From Antedon bifida (Eukaryota; Echinodermata; Crinoidea; Comatulida; Antedonidae), in the NCBI GenBank assembly GCA_963402885.1, contig OY727093.1, forward strand, positions 27,279,409 to 27,343,408: a stretch of 64,000 bases of DNA. Direction: 5' to 3'. The position numbers and the translations under genes were made by a program. The notes under the pieces were generated by a model. The model did not search any database and was not told where the DNA came from. It saw nothing but the letters and a program-made list of their open reading frames with translations. Positions 27,201 through 33,511 of the stretch are shown here, one piece after another (positions within the stretch are counted from its first letter, which is position 1; each line of letters starts with the position of its first letter).

Positions 27201-27810
27201 TGACCATCAATGCAATGTACAATAATCCTACAGTGCCATATTCTGATCGATGGGCTATGCTCTTTGATTTGGAAAAAAACAGAGGTGAAATAAACAAAAG
27301 GAATTGGAAAGAATTTGTTGGAAAGTTGAAGAGAATTGACCTTAAAAGTATGAATTATTTCAATTATGATTATTATAGTCAATAATAACCATTATTGATT
27401 CAAAAGTCATTATTGGTAATCATTTATTTTATTTTTTTTTTATTTTAGCCTGCCAAGCCACTGCCGCCCCGAGACACTCAAATGTTCCAGGATTTCTGCG
27501 ACATCTCATTGGTGACTATAAAGAAATCTTTTCACCAATTCTGCCTTTTGAAATCATGACAGAAGTCTGTGTTCTCCTTGACCCTCCACACCCACTCGCT
27601 AATGATTGGCGTAGTGTAGCATGCAAGGTTGGCTATGATCATTATATCAACTACTTGATGGACATGATGAAAAGTCCTACTATGGCTGTAATGCATGGAT
27701 GGTCTGAGAAAGGTTTGTCATTGGAAGATTTTAAGGACTGTATGATTGACATACAACGTCATGATGTTGCACGCTTGATCAATGAATATCTTTCTACTAA
27801 AGAGGAATGA
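332..27810 (+). CDS. Gene 1: DED-DED-Roc-COR-DED-like-Death domain protein (spliced, 5' end incomplete)
   Basis: Spliced gene assembled by hand. Exons: 332-349, 846-860, 1304-1318, 2980-3500, 3772-3795, 4194-4350, 5192-5292, 5994-6085, 11442-11532, 11923-12002, 15081-15126, 15336-15508, 15879-15980, 16717-16896, 16993-17250, 17446-17652, 18002-18163, 18344-18655, 19078-19146, 21624-21873, 26835-27347 and 27449-27810 (TGA). Reading phase fits at every junction. From the ATG at 2972 the product would be about 1235 residues: two DEDs (about 1-176), Roc GTPase (about 185-525, P-loop near 220), COR (about 525-861), a Cys/His linker (862-944), a DED-like pair (945-1115) and a Death domain (1116-1235). 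Roco proteins use Roc as a GTPase switch and COR for dimerisation; death folds bind partners by homotypic contacts. A signalling role in immunity or cell death is inferred. The true first exon probably lies left of the window. Five transposons sit in its introns and 3' UTR. Confidence 0.85.
846..860 (+). CDS. Gene 1 microexon b (15 nt)
   Basis: A 15-nt exon lies between TTGTTTACAG and GTAAAT. It is open as DTSE plus a split Lys in the frame used by all microexons of this cluster. The upstream intron end resembles the intron ends before microexons of genes 2 and 3 (AAACATAC followed by a T-rich tract and TTTACAG). Confidence 0.55.
1304..1318 (+). CDS. Gene 1 microexon c (15 nt)
   Basis: A 15-nt exon follows a branch-point-like CATACTAATGAA and a run of T ending in ACAG, and precedes GTAATA. 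It is open as KQLK plus a split codon that the first base of the DED exon at 2980 completes to Lys. Its length is a multiple of three, so skipping would keep the frame. Confidence 0.55.
1319..2979 (+). other. Gene 1 intron made of decayed repeat units, no exon seen
   Basis: About 1.66 kb of AT-rich intron. It repeats elements seen beside the microexons: a CTCACTATTGCAA motif, AAAATTGCATTT, and TATGTAAACATACTA near 2620. No acceptor-donor pair with an open microexon was found. It looks like two or three former microexon units whose exons have decayed. Confidence 0.4.
2980..3500 (+). CDS. Gene 1 tandem death-effector-like exon
   Basis: This 521-nt exon enters by completing a split codon and leaves after one base (RSF plus G). 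An in-frame ATG at 2972 overlaps the acceptor (ATGAGCAG then G). The first half (ELFQVIDELLSGIEVNDVQM to about LQRLSQIL) has the helix pattern of a DED: an acidic first helix, a VALYDII core and an LFRLL segment. The second half (YRRMLVKLGKSLNTQQVEIL to HVLTIVRSFG) repeats the pattern. Tandem DEDs occur in caspase-8 and FLIP type proteins, where they form filaments. The assignment rests on pattern and a shared exon in gene 2. A profile search (Pfam DED) should decide it; a CARD or Pyrin-like fold is the alternative. Confidence 0.7.
3772..3795 (+). CDS. Gene 1 linker microexon VQQKKLND
   Basis: A 24-nt exon between TTTTTTCAG and GTGAG, phase 1 on both sides, encodes VQQKKLND plus a split Gly or Val codon. 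Gene 2 has the same exon at 36949-36972 (VQLKKLND), which confirms it is real. Confidence 0.75.
4194..4350 (+). CDS. Gene 1 Roc GTPase exon with P-loop
   Basis: A 157-nt exon enters in phase 1 and leaves in phase 2. It encodes a helix (VPLEVLARGQEAKDAFLDAI) then RLMLVGQERVGKTSLTKA, a textbook G1/P-loop (GxxxxGKT) that binds the nucleotide phosphates. The Ser after GKT and the preceding hydrophobic strand fit a Ras-like Roc fold. Gene 2 carries a near-identical exon at 37133-37289. Confidence 0.85.
5192..6085 (+). CDS. Gene 1 Roc exons after the P-loop (5192-5292, 5994-6085)
   Basis: Exon 5192-5292 encodes RFNATEEVTVGIEAS followed by LSCTIDVKHVTNWKP, matching gene 2 at 38157-38257; a beta strand and the switch I area are likely here. 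Exon 5994-6085 encodes a basic-acidic helix (GGKARKEMVRAVADKIVADI) ending in KREKQHE. The intron between them (5293-5993) holds a MITE-like repeat. Phases 2-1 and 1-0 fit the neighbours. Confidence 0.75.
5445..5953. repeat. MITE-like repeat with GGGCGGATC inverted ends
   Basis: A roughly 509-bp GC-richer insert in a gene 1 intron has 9-bp terminal inverted repeats (GGGCGGATC at 5445 and GATCCGCCC ending at 5953). It contains no transposase reading frame, and the open frames in it are not convincing. No clean target-site duplication was seen. It is most likely a non-autonomous DNA transposon. Confidence 0.5.
6194..6345 (-). repeat. 3' LTR of the Gypsy element
   Basis: About 152 bp. On the minus strand it starts TGTTCTGAACACG and ends near CCGAACATCACA (TG...CA). 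It is almost identical to 10866-11014, which is 3 bp shorter because AAC is present twice here. Confidence 0.88.
6540..8072 (-). pseudogene. Gypsy integrase and C-terminal pol segment
   Basis: This 510-codon frame contains the zinc-binding HH-CC region (HESHPGIVRMKSLARSYIWW, then CPTCQQYG) and the DDE catalytic core: Asp in HIDYAGPF, Asp in SDNGTPF and Glu in GLAERAVQT. The integrase joins cDNA to host DNA. The frame follows RNase H directly but is cut off from it by one in-frame TAA (complement of 8082-8084). Confidence 0.9.
8082..9173 (-). pseudogene. Gypsy reverse transcriptase and RNase H segment
   Basis: The frame has the RT motifs SKLDLSHAYQQIEL and YLDD (in KIAVYLDDVLVTG), then RNase H with CDASPYGIGAVL, HIEREGLA and TDHKPL. 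It ends at a single TAA at the end of RNase H where related elements read on into the integrase. Upstream, between about 9174 and 9245, the frame shifts by one base before the segment reading RFFKARPVP. Confidence 0.9.
9365..10610 (-). pseudogene. Gypsy gag, zinc knuckle and protease, frameshifted
   Basis: Two overlapping frames (10302-10610 and 9365-10369) make up gag-protease. The first starts MDIKSSISPF with a WERWLKRFDNFL capsid segment. The second carries the rest of capsid, CHKC-x4-H-x4-C nucleocapsid knuckles and an aspartic protease with DTGATTS and LLGRDWL. The switch between frames near 10302-10369 falls inside conserved capsid sequence. It is therefore probably a damaging indel, though programmed frameshifting cannot be excluded. 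Confidence 0.85.
10866..11014 (-). repeat. 5' LTR of the Gypsy element
   Basis: About 149 bp and nearly identical to 6194-6345. The primer-binding-like site lies directly inside it. At only about 150 bp these LTRs are short for the group. Confidence 0.88.
11015..11240. repeat. AT-rich minisatellite of about 17-18 bp units
   Basis: Imperfect tandem copies of a unit like ATTTCATAACATATTC run through this stretch. Similar sequence (ATTTCATAACATGTTCA) precedes the Gypsy element at about 6173, so the element inserted inside the array. Confidence 0.65.
11442..12002 (+). CDS. Gene 1 charged insert exons (11442-11532, 11923-12002)
   Basis: Two exons (phases 0-1 and 1-0) encode a Lys/Glu-rich stretch (KLRDEEKKKQENDGG..., then KERPHKENVEVEKKKKEQPQ). 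It lies between the P-loop and the DFAGQ motif, so it is a long flexible insert in the Roc domain. Gene 2 has matching exons at 38691-38778 and 39757-39836 with the same phases but diverged sequence. Confidence 0.7.
12258..12291 (+). repeat. Poly-A run
   Basis: A run of about 33 A residues lies directly before the truncated LINE. It could be a tail left by an earlier retroposed element. Confidence 0.8.
12295..14875 (+). mobile_element. L2-like non-LTR retrotransposon, 5'-truncated
   Basis: The main frame, 12309-14558 (749 codons), starts inside the endonuclease (AGDFNQCELN, then GASDHKSVHL) and continues into reverse transcriptase. RT motifs are FLDFSSAFNTLQPHIL, GAPQGCVLSPILFSLYTNDF and YADDTGLVGL. 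The frame is intact to its stop, which suggests a recent insertion. The 3' end is a TTGAA microsatellite (about 14845-14872) typical of L2/CR1 elements. It lies in the gene 1 intron between 12002 and 15081. Clade placement is by motif memory; an RT tree would settle it. Confidence 0.85.
14523..14670 (+). repeat. 74-bp tandem duplication at the L2 ORF end
   Basis: The segment with ATGAGGCATTTTAATTTAAG recurs 74 bp later (14525 and 14599), duplicating the ORF2 C-terminus, stop and start of the 3' UTR. Confidence 0.75.
15081..15508 (+). CDS. Gene 1 Roc exons with G3 motif (15081-15126, 15336-15508)
   Basis: Exon 15081-15126 (DPRKIEVMSEEYKEF plus G) joins 15336-15508, which reads GLTTDIQEEVFNVVENIL and ends DDLTLSIWDFAGQDLYYITHQ. 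DFAGQ is the switch II/G3 motif (DxxGQ) of Roc GTPases; its Gln position is occupied as in Rab/Roc proteins. The acceptor at 15336 sits inside a TAGGCCTA palindrome, as does that of gene 2 at 40939. Confidence 0.85.
15690..15770 (-). repeat. tRNA-derived SINE-like fragment
   Basis: The reverse complement reads like a decayed tRNA: a TAATAGTTATGGTATCTGCA A-box-like part and an AAGGTTCCGAGTTT B-box-like part. No cloverleaf closes, so it is not a working tRNA gene. Confidence 0.4.
15879..16896 (+). CDS. Gene 1 Roc exons with G4 motif (15879-15980, 16717-16896)
   Basis: Exon 15879-15980 encodes MFLVSRAIYIICFNLCHDL, the strand after switch II. Exon 16717-16896 encodes SDSDHCMTNLDRLLFWSHSI, then PPIFIVGTHRESLPGN. 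GTHRE occupies the G4 position, where Roc proteins often carry THxD instead of NKxD; here the Asp is replaced by Glu. Gene 2 repeats both exons with identical lengths (102 and 180 nt) and the same GTHRE. Confidence 0.85.
16170..16530 (+). mobile_element. L2-like LINE 3' remnant
   Basis: A short frame (from about 16180 to 16438) reads like the extreme C-terminus of an L2-type ORF2 (RLKVCYNDAFRMLLGQPRFV). It is followed by a 3' UTR ending in GTTGAATTGAATTGAA at about 16511-16526. It is heavily 5'-truncated and lies in a gene 1 intron. Confidence 0.7.
16993..19146 (+). CDS. Gene 1 COR-region exons
   Basis: Five exons (16993-17250, 17446-17652, 18002-18163, 18344-18655, 19078-19146), all phase 0, give about 336 residues. 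Landmarks: HITEVAKNEPYMGEKMP and WLNFLHEIEQLR (start of COR), FHHDVGNIVYYGER (the typical low-nucleotide hairpin region), IIILIPQWLIDIFKLVITV, LDEEGLLEERLLRRMW, LMQKFDLLC, and FYVPSLLK followed by a beta-rich part (LPEGLYYRLVVRIVHWSQQR). COR is the dimerisation module that always follows Roc. The first intron has a GC donor (CAG|GCAAGT). Gene 2 matches exon for exon. Confidence 0.85.
19215..21473 (+). mobile_element. Penelope-like retroelement with inverted ends
   Basis: The frame at 19528-21393 (621 codons) has ADKGRATVIM, RPIVDN, an RT core with GMAMGSPVSPIMANIF and YVDDVLAIV, and a C-terminal GIY-YIG endonuclease (CGIVYQVGCHNCKKVYIGET with an R-x3-H segment). This RT plus GIY-YIG layout is unique to Penelope-like elements. 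The open frame extends upstream of the ATG, and the N-terminus looks truncated. About 170 bp at each end (19215-19385 and 21304-21473) are inverted copies, which fits the odd inverted repeats Penelope elements leave. It sits in the gene 1 intron between exons ending 19146 and starting 21624. Confidence 0.88.
19359..19413. repeat. 55-nt perfect palindrome at the Penelope 5' junction
   Basis: The arms at 19359-19385 and 19387-19413 are exact reverse complements around a single central base. The palindrome marks the join between the inverted terminal copy and the element body. Confidence 0.85.
21624..21873 (+). CDS. Gene 1 post-COR Cys/His linker exon
   Basis: A 250-nt exon (phase 0 to 1) encodes VLEFIEENLLDIGHKWMKR, then CVLCNVCSTENIHLHKLKDC and a further RCG, ending SKVRRLF. 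Cys-x2-Cys, His and later Cys residues are shared with gene 2 (44972-45191) and could form a small zinc site like those after COR in other Roco proteins. The last 17 or so residues are unlike gene 2. Confidence 0.7.
22150..26370 (+). mobile_element. CR1-like LINE with PHD-finger ORF1, broken
   Basis: ORF1 (22208-22561) is a PHD-type zinc finger with Cys/His spacing C-x2-C-x9-C-x2-C-x4-H-x2-C ending WHCRTC, followed by a coiled tail. ORF2 is split: endonuclease pieces at 23144-23464 (LCLYTNCDSVFNKKEEL), 23467-23775 (VAGDFNYRNIDW, then GKSDHLEYVDI) and 23826-24158, and reverse transcriptase at 24302-25858 (YLDFQKAFDKVPH, GVPQGSVLGPILFVIFIND, FADDTKMYFS). Several frameshifts make it inactive. 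A 3' region to about 26370 ends in AATAAATAAATTAATTAA. It is inserted in the gene 1 intron 21874-26834. Confidence 0.85.
25962..25990 (+). repeat. TTCAAGGTAA tandem repeat
   Basis: Three copies of a 10-bp unit (TTCAAGGTAA) lie in the CR1-like 3' region. Such short repeats are usual at or near CR1 ends. Confidence 0.7.
26835..27347 (+). CDS. Gene 1 extra DED-like exon, absent from gene 2
   Basis: A 513-nt exon, phase 1 on both sides, encodes 171 residues. The first half (NMILVVFSSWYENRRHNGLF, INMMQALHATGDLSPQKLTL, LLNDTIIITKQSALENELRR) follows the helix pattern of DEDs, including the ALxxxGxLSxxxLxxL signature. The second half (YRQETISFFSSLTDNDVMTI to KEFVGKLKRIDLKS) has a similar helical pattern. 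It resembles the N-terminal tandem-DED exon in size and layout. Being symmetric, it can be gained, lost or skipped without a frame change. Gene 2 joins its linker exon directly to its Death-domain exon. Confidence 0.7.
27449..27810 (+). CDS. Gene 1 Death domain exon and stop
   Basis: The final exon starts by completing a Thr codon (A plus CC), reads CQATAAPRHSNVPGFLRHLI, then the Death domain: DWRSVACKVGYDHYINYL, SPTMAVMHGWSEKGLSLEDF and HDVARLINEYL, ending TKEE and TGA. The DWR..A..VG opening, the PT..V..GW central helix and the R.DV..LI final helix are the standard pattern of Death domains such as those of MyD88/IRAK and ankyrin. Frame choice is fixed by the match to gene 2; a shorter open frame from an internal ATG (27556) covers only the second half. 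Confidence 0.85.
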
Positions 27811-27838
27811 ACATGCATAACAAACCAGAATGATCTTT

Positions 27839-30275
27839 TTTTTAAATTTTTTTTATTTCATATTTCATGGTAAAAAACAGGACCGACGCAGCGGTCAAAC
27901 ACACACAAAAAAAACAATATAAAAATCAAATTCTGCAATTAACAATTCATTGTTCTAAGTAATTTAACAATGGTAAACAATCTATGGTAAATATAGATAA
28001 AAAGATATATAAAGATATATAAAATTGTCCCCTGAACAATTTGGTGATTAACCTACATTAAAAATACAAGAAGGCTATAATTCATTAGGCAAAAATCTAA
28101 ATTGTTCATGTTTTTTTTTTGGGTGGGGCGGTAAATACATCTTTAATAAGTTTGTTTTCAGTTTAAAAAAACACCATATATACACAACTTACATAATTCT
28201 ATACATAATATACGCAATACATACCCATATGTGAATATGTATAAAACTATAAGCAATCAGATTTCGATCAGAGTTACCTAACTTTTGTTTTCAACTACCC
28301 ATTCTATCCGATATGTAACCACTTTTTTAAGTGCATATCTATTTTATCATTTTTTTGTGCAATGTGCCAATCCATATTTTGGAGATATTTTAATTCGACT
28401 AGGAAGTATTTTAGTGTGACTGCTATATTTCTCCATTTACATCTATAGATATAGTATTTTCCTATCAAAATAATGAAATGTATTATAGAATCTTTTGGAA
28501 AACCTAATAATATAATTTTTGCATTGAAAACTATTTTCATATTTCTATTGTTCAACCAGAATTGGACGTCCTTCCAAAATGATATTACTTTTTTGCATTC
28601 CCAAAAAAGAAGTTGCAAACATTCCGGCTCTTCCTTACAAGTATCACATAATTCAGAATCTTTAATTTTAAATTTATGTAGTAGAACATTTGCAGTCAAG
28701 AACATATTTAATATTTTGTACTGAAAATATCTCAGTCTTGTGTCTATTATACTTTTGTATGTTAATTTATATAACACCTCCCAGTCGGCTATATGTCCAA
28801 ATTCGTTTTCCCATTTGATACAGGTATGCGGAAGAACACTAATGCGATTAATTATTAAGCTATATGCAAGTTTTGTTATTAATTTTAAATTCGATGCTAT
28901 AATTACTTCACTTTTTTGTTTTAACATATCATAGTTCTTAGATTGCATGGCATCTCTCCATATTTTAGGAATAGCTACAATTATACTATGGTATGTCTAA
29001 AAATCCACACGTGTATCATATTTTGTTTGTTACAATACCAAATCAAATTACCCCCAGCCGGGTGTAAAAACTCACGCCATATGCCTTTCCAACGACCCCG
29101 GTTGTCTTCATCTAGAAATCGTTTTACCCATGATACTTTCTGTGTGTAGCAAAAAAACTCTACATTTACATCTACCATTTTAAGTTTATTGTATTTATAA
29201 TTAGTTTTCTCTTTATTTTAACCGGTTTGCGATTCCAAATGAAAGAGTACAGAATTTTATCTAATGTTTTAAAAAATGATATAGGTGGATTGGTTATCAC
29301 AGTAAACAAGAAAGTAAGCATGGGCACTATTAAAGTCTTAATTATCGTTATCTTGCCAATTGGGTTGAGATTTCTTGCGAACCAAATATTAGTAAGCGTT
29401 TTAATTTTGTCAAGTTCGCTGAGGTAATAGGTTCAGAGTAAACAGATCCGAGGGATCAAGTGTAAATTTGACTCCAAGTAACCGTATCGGACCTTTTGTC
29501 CATGTAAGTTTTTTTAGTTTGTTATCCTCTTCAAATTTATTTAATATATGTTTATCTGATCCTATACACATCACTTGTGTTTTTTCTTGATATATTTTTA
29601 ATCCAGAAATATTAGCAAAATTTTCAAGAACTTTCATAGTGCCCAAAATAGTTTATTTAGAACCATCGAGAATAACAACTGTATCGTCGGCATCCTTTAA
29701 TTGTTGGATTGTGGCGAATATGAGAAGACAATATTTCGGCACACAATATAAATAAGTATGGTGAGAGAGGGCATCTTTGTCGGAGACCTCTTGATAGATT
29801 AAAAAAATTGGACGAATAACCATTATTAATGACACAGCTACAAGCGCCGGTATAAAACACATTCATCCATTTTCTAAAATCCTCCCCAAAATTATAATAA
29901 GATAAAACCTTATCTAAATATTTCCATTCAATTTTATCGAAGGTTTTTTCAAAATCCAAAGCAAGGATCATGCATGGTATTTTTTCGCAATCTGTGTAAT
30001 GTATAATATCCAAAACTAATCGGATGTTTTCACCAATGTATCTCCCTTTCATAAAGCCGGTCTGATCGGGATCTATTATTAAGGGGAGAACTTTTTTAAG
30101 CCTTGTAACTACCGCTTTTGTAGCAATTTTGTAATCCGTATTTAAAAGGGAAATAGGCCTCCAATTTTTTAGCAGTGATAGTTGTTTATCTTTTTTGGGA
30201 GCAGGGTAATGATACCTCTATTTTGTGAACAGCTCATTTTTCCTTTTATAAAGGCCCAATTAATTGAGTTAACAA
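27839..30275 (-). mobile_element. L1/Tx1-like LINE in the gene 1 3' UTR
   Basis: On the minus strand, RT pieces at 29657-30052 (GRYIGENIRLVLDIIHY, LALDFEKTFDKIEW, GLRQRCPLSPYLFILCAEIL) and 29410-29646 (GLKIYQEKTQV) are followed by a C-terminal segment at 28304-28948 with a Cys-rich patch (CDTCKEEPECLQLLFWECKK) typical of L1/Tx1 ORF2. Several breaks are present and the 5' half is missing. Its tail is the T-rich stretch at 27836-27855 on the plus strand. It is flanked by a 13-bp direct repeat CAGAATGATCTTT (27826-27838 and 30276-30288). Confidence 0.85.
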
Positions 30276-30288
30276 CAGAATGATCTTT

Positions 30289-33200
30289 GCCGATATGATT
30301 TTTCAGACAAATCTTATAATTTAGAACAATTACAGAATTGGTAAGAAGTCAGATTTTATGTTATATAGTGAAAACACATGACACAAAGAAGATATTAATA
30401 AGATAACTAAAAAATAATAACTAATAGCTAAACCTAAACACATGTTATCATTAGCATGATCATGTGATATATTTTCATTAAATTTTTTTAGACTTTTGGG
30501 GACTACATGCAAATAAGGAACCAGTTTTTTTCATTATTGTTTTTATTTTCTACACTTTACGGTTAGCTGTGTTGGTTTAGTTTAAAATGATATTATTATA
30601 ATTATGTCATTTTCAATTGTATTCTTTTTTAAATATGCATTTGAAAGGTGAAATTGGTATAAAAATGTAACAGTAATTACTTTATCAGTAAGTTTTTCCA
30701 CATTATTTTATATGTGACATAACATAACATAACAATTTATTATGTTGAGGTTTTTGTGTTTTGTAATAAATAGGCATTTATTCTATGATATACTGTACGT
30801 ATGTACTGTTTAATTGTTAAATTATTTGCACCTAAACGTCACATGTGGTTTTTTGTATCTCAGAATTTATTTTTCTGTGTATATTGTGTAGCAAGATGCA
30901 AGAGAATTTACATATTATTTTATCATATTTCTAGTACTAATCACAAGTTTAATTAAAATACTATGGTAGTATAATAATCAATATATCCTTAAAACTCTTT
31001 CCAAAGTGTATTTATTTACATTTGAACAATGCATATAGTATTTCTTCATCTGCAATGATGCCACATATTTGGTGTTTTTTGTATATTTTTTTAAATATTT
31101 TGTGTGAATGTTTGTAGTTAAGTTGCACTAAATGTTGGTTTTTCATTCACATACATGTGGGTTTCAAATCAACGTTAACGTCGTTTTAAAAAACCCCATT
31201 AATATCATAACATTAACAAATATTTAATACTAATCCAATATATCTAGTATCCAGTAAATGTTCATTCAATAGGCCTAATCACCATTTTTTAAGTTGGATT
31301 CTTTTTTTCTATTCATTTGTTATAATATTCTATATAGGCCTAACAGTTTTTATTATAACATAAATGTTAAATATATCCTTAATGTTATGCTTGAATTTAG
31401 TTTACAATGTACTATCCAAGGATAGGCTAAAGAGATAGGGACACTAGTTTAAAAAAAGATTGTATATGATGGGGTATCTGAAAATAATATATGTATTGGT
31501 CACAAAAAGATAATAAATTGAATTGAAGAAGTAGTACCTGATTGAAACTTGTAATAAACAAATAATTGTATTATTTGTTGTTGTATCTACCTCGTCCCTA
31601 TTATCACACTATGTTCTCATACCGACAAGGAACCCTTATTAATAATTCGTCAGTAAAATTGTGTAGGTCTAGATTTGTTAATATATTGACATGATTTACG
31701 AAAGCAGTCTTTAGTAGATTGCCTGATAAAAAATCTGATAAAACACAATGACACAAGAGTCTTTTTAAAAAATAAATATTTGAGTGTATGACGTGGGCAG
31801 ATACTAAAGAAACATTCATATTCAATGATAAAAGGAATGAGAAAAATGCGTTTACAGAGAACTATCACTTGAATATAATGGGTTTCACGGTCTGTAGCTA
31901 ACGCAGTGCCCATTTGTTTTATTATCAAAAATCTATTGACAATTTCTTGTTAAAAATGTATAAATCTCCTTGTAATAGTCTATAATTATACTAATTCATC
32001 GATCTATGCTCCTAAAAGCACCCTTGTCATACCATACCGGTACTAAAATGTATAAATGCTCATTCATATTGATGAATTATAAACATTTTCCTGAAATATA
32101 TGTTTGAAAAAAGAGATTCGTGATTTTAATATTTAATAAAGTCAATATTATAAAACCCCTATGCATGGACTGTACAATTTTTCGGAACATATTTTTATAA
32201 CATACCCTACCATGTTTAACTTAAAAATCTGTAAAACATTATATTGTTCCACTTTTGTACGTGTCCAGCTATCCCAGCCCGTCCAGCACTTAACTGCACT
32301 GCTTTTATAAAAATATATATATATAAGAACAAGACTGACTCTACGTGAATCTTAGTAGTATCTTCAGCTTAATAAACCATTTTTCTGTCAAAAAAAATCT
32401 GTATGTTGTGGTACGATGTTGCGTGTGTTTTAAAGAGAATTCCCAGGCTTGATTGTTTAGTGTACATTTGCCGCCTGCGTTATATCTAAATTAAACCCAC
32501 TTTTCTCTCTAATATACATTATAAATAGACTGATATTAGTAAATTGCCATTTCCGGGAAGTCCCCCACACCGATTTCGAAACCAATAGAGCATTTCTGAC
32601 AGACAATAGTCTGAATAAAATAAAGATAGTTCTGTCACCTTGCCAATGCATATCAACCATGAAACTATTGATAACTATCTGTATTATGGTCTGTGGGCTC
32701 ATCAAATGCTGCTGCTATTCATTGGTTTTGCTCATTGTACGTTATTCATCAAGCTCAGAAAGATCATATACAAATTGCCTGATTTCAGTTTAAATATTTT
32801 ATGGCGTTTTCCTTATAAATAAAATAACCGGTAAGTAGATTTGAAATTTTAAAATTTACATTTGTGATTATGATAAGAATACTCTACGTACCGGTACACG
32901 ATTATAGTTGACTTTATGATATCTTTATTTATATACTTACGATATAAAAAAATAATTGTTTGGTAAACTTACTTCATCGAGATAACCATTCGGAGACTAC
33001 ATTGAAATAATTAATTTATAAGTTTTTTTTTTAATTTTAAACGACTCTGTGTTATACATGCATCCTTTGACTTCATAAATCCCGCATTTATTTTGTTTTT
33101 ATTGATGTTTTTTAATTTTTCAGATGTATATTTTTCTATATTGATGTTTTTTATACTATGTTCATGTTGAGATGGCAAATAAAATGAAATGAAAAAAAGA

Positions 33201-33449
33201 AACACCCAAGACATAAATATGGTGGTATCATAGTTATCTGAAAAATATGCTTTCTATCTGTAAGGTAATCAGATAGTAAAACACATATAGGCTAGTTTGT
33301 CTGCCTACAAGTTTCTAATTCCAGAAAAAAAATTTTAAATTGTTTAAGGTTGAACATTTTAAAAGAAGATAGATGATTCTCTCCCATGGTAATAAAGTAC
33401 CAACAAATACATTTTCACTTAAGTAGGCATATTAAATTGAAGTATTGTA
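30289..33449. other. Gene 1 to gene 2 intergenic spacer
   Basis: About 3.2 kb of AT-rich sequence. The left part probably continues the gene 1 3' UTR displaced by the LINE. A LINE-like 3' tail (about 31380-31526, ending ATAAATTGAATTGAA) is possible. No gene with coding character was found; the open frames here are short and low-complexity. Confidence 0.6.
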
Positions 33450-33511
33450 CTTGCATTTAATTTTGAAACCGAGGCAGAAGGCAGCAGGAAGAAAGAAAAG
33501 AAGAAAAAACG
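33450..33511 (+). CDS. Gene 2 first-exon relic or basic microexon
   Basis: The sequence TTTAATTTTGAAACC matches the gene 3 start exon (TCTAATTTTGAAAACCC) but has CTT where gene 3 has ATG. The frame then reads NFETEAEGSRKKEKKKK and ends in CG before GTAATT, the phase needed by the next microexon. Alternatively an acceptor at 33486-33487 (CAGCAG) gives a 24-nt basic exon 33488-33511. No in-frame ATG lies between the upstream stop and this point. Confidence 0.45.

Noticed and set aside
27556-27810. Separate single-exon Death-domain gene starting at 27556
   Set aside because: The same frame is open upstream to a good acceptor at 27448 and matches gene 2 exon 45641-46011, so this is the last exon of gene 1.
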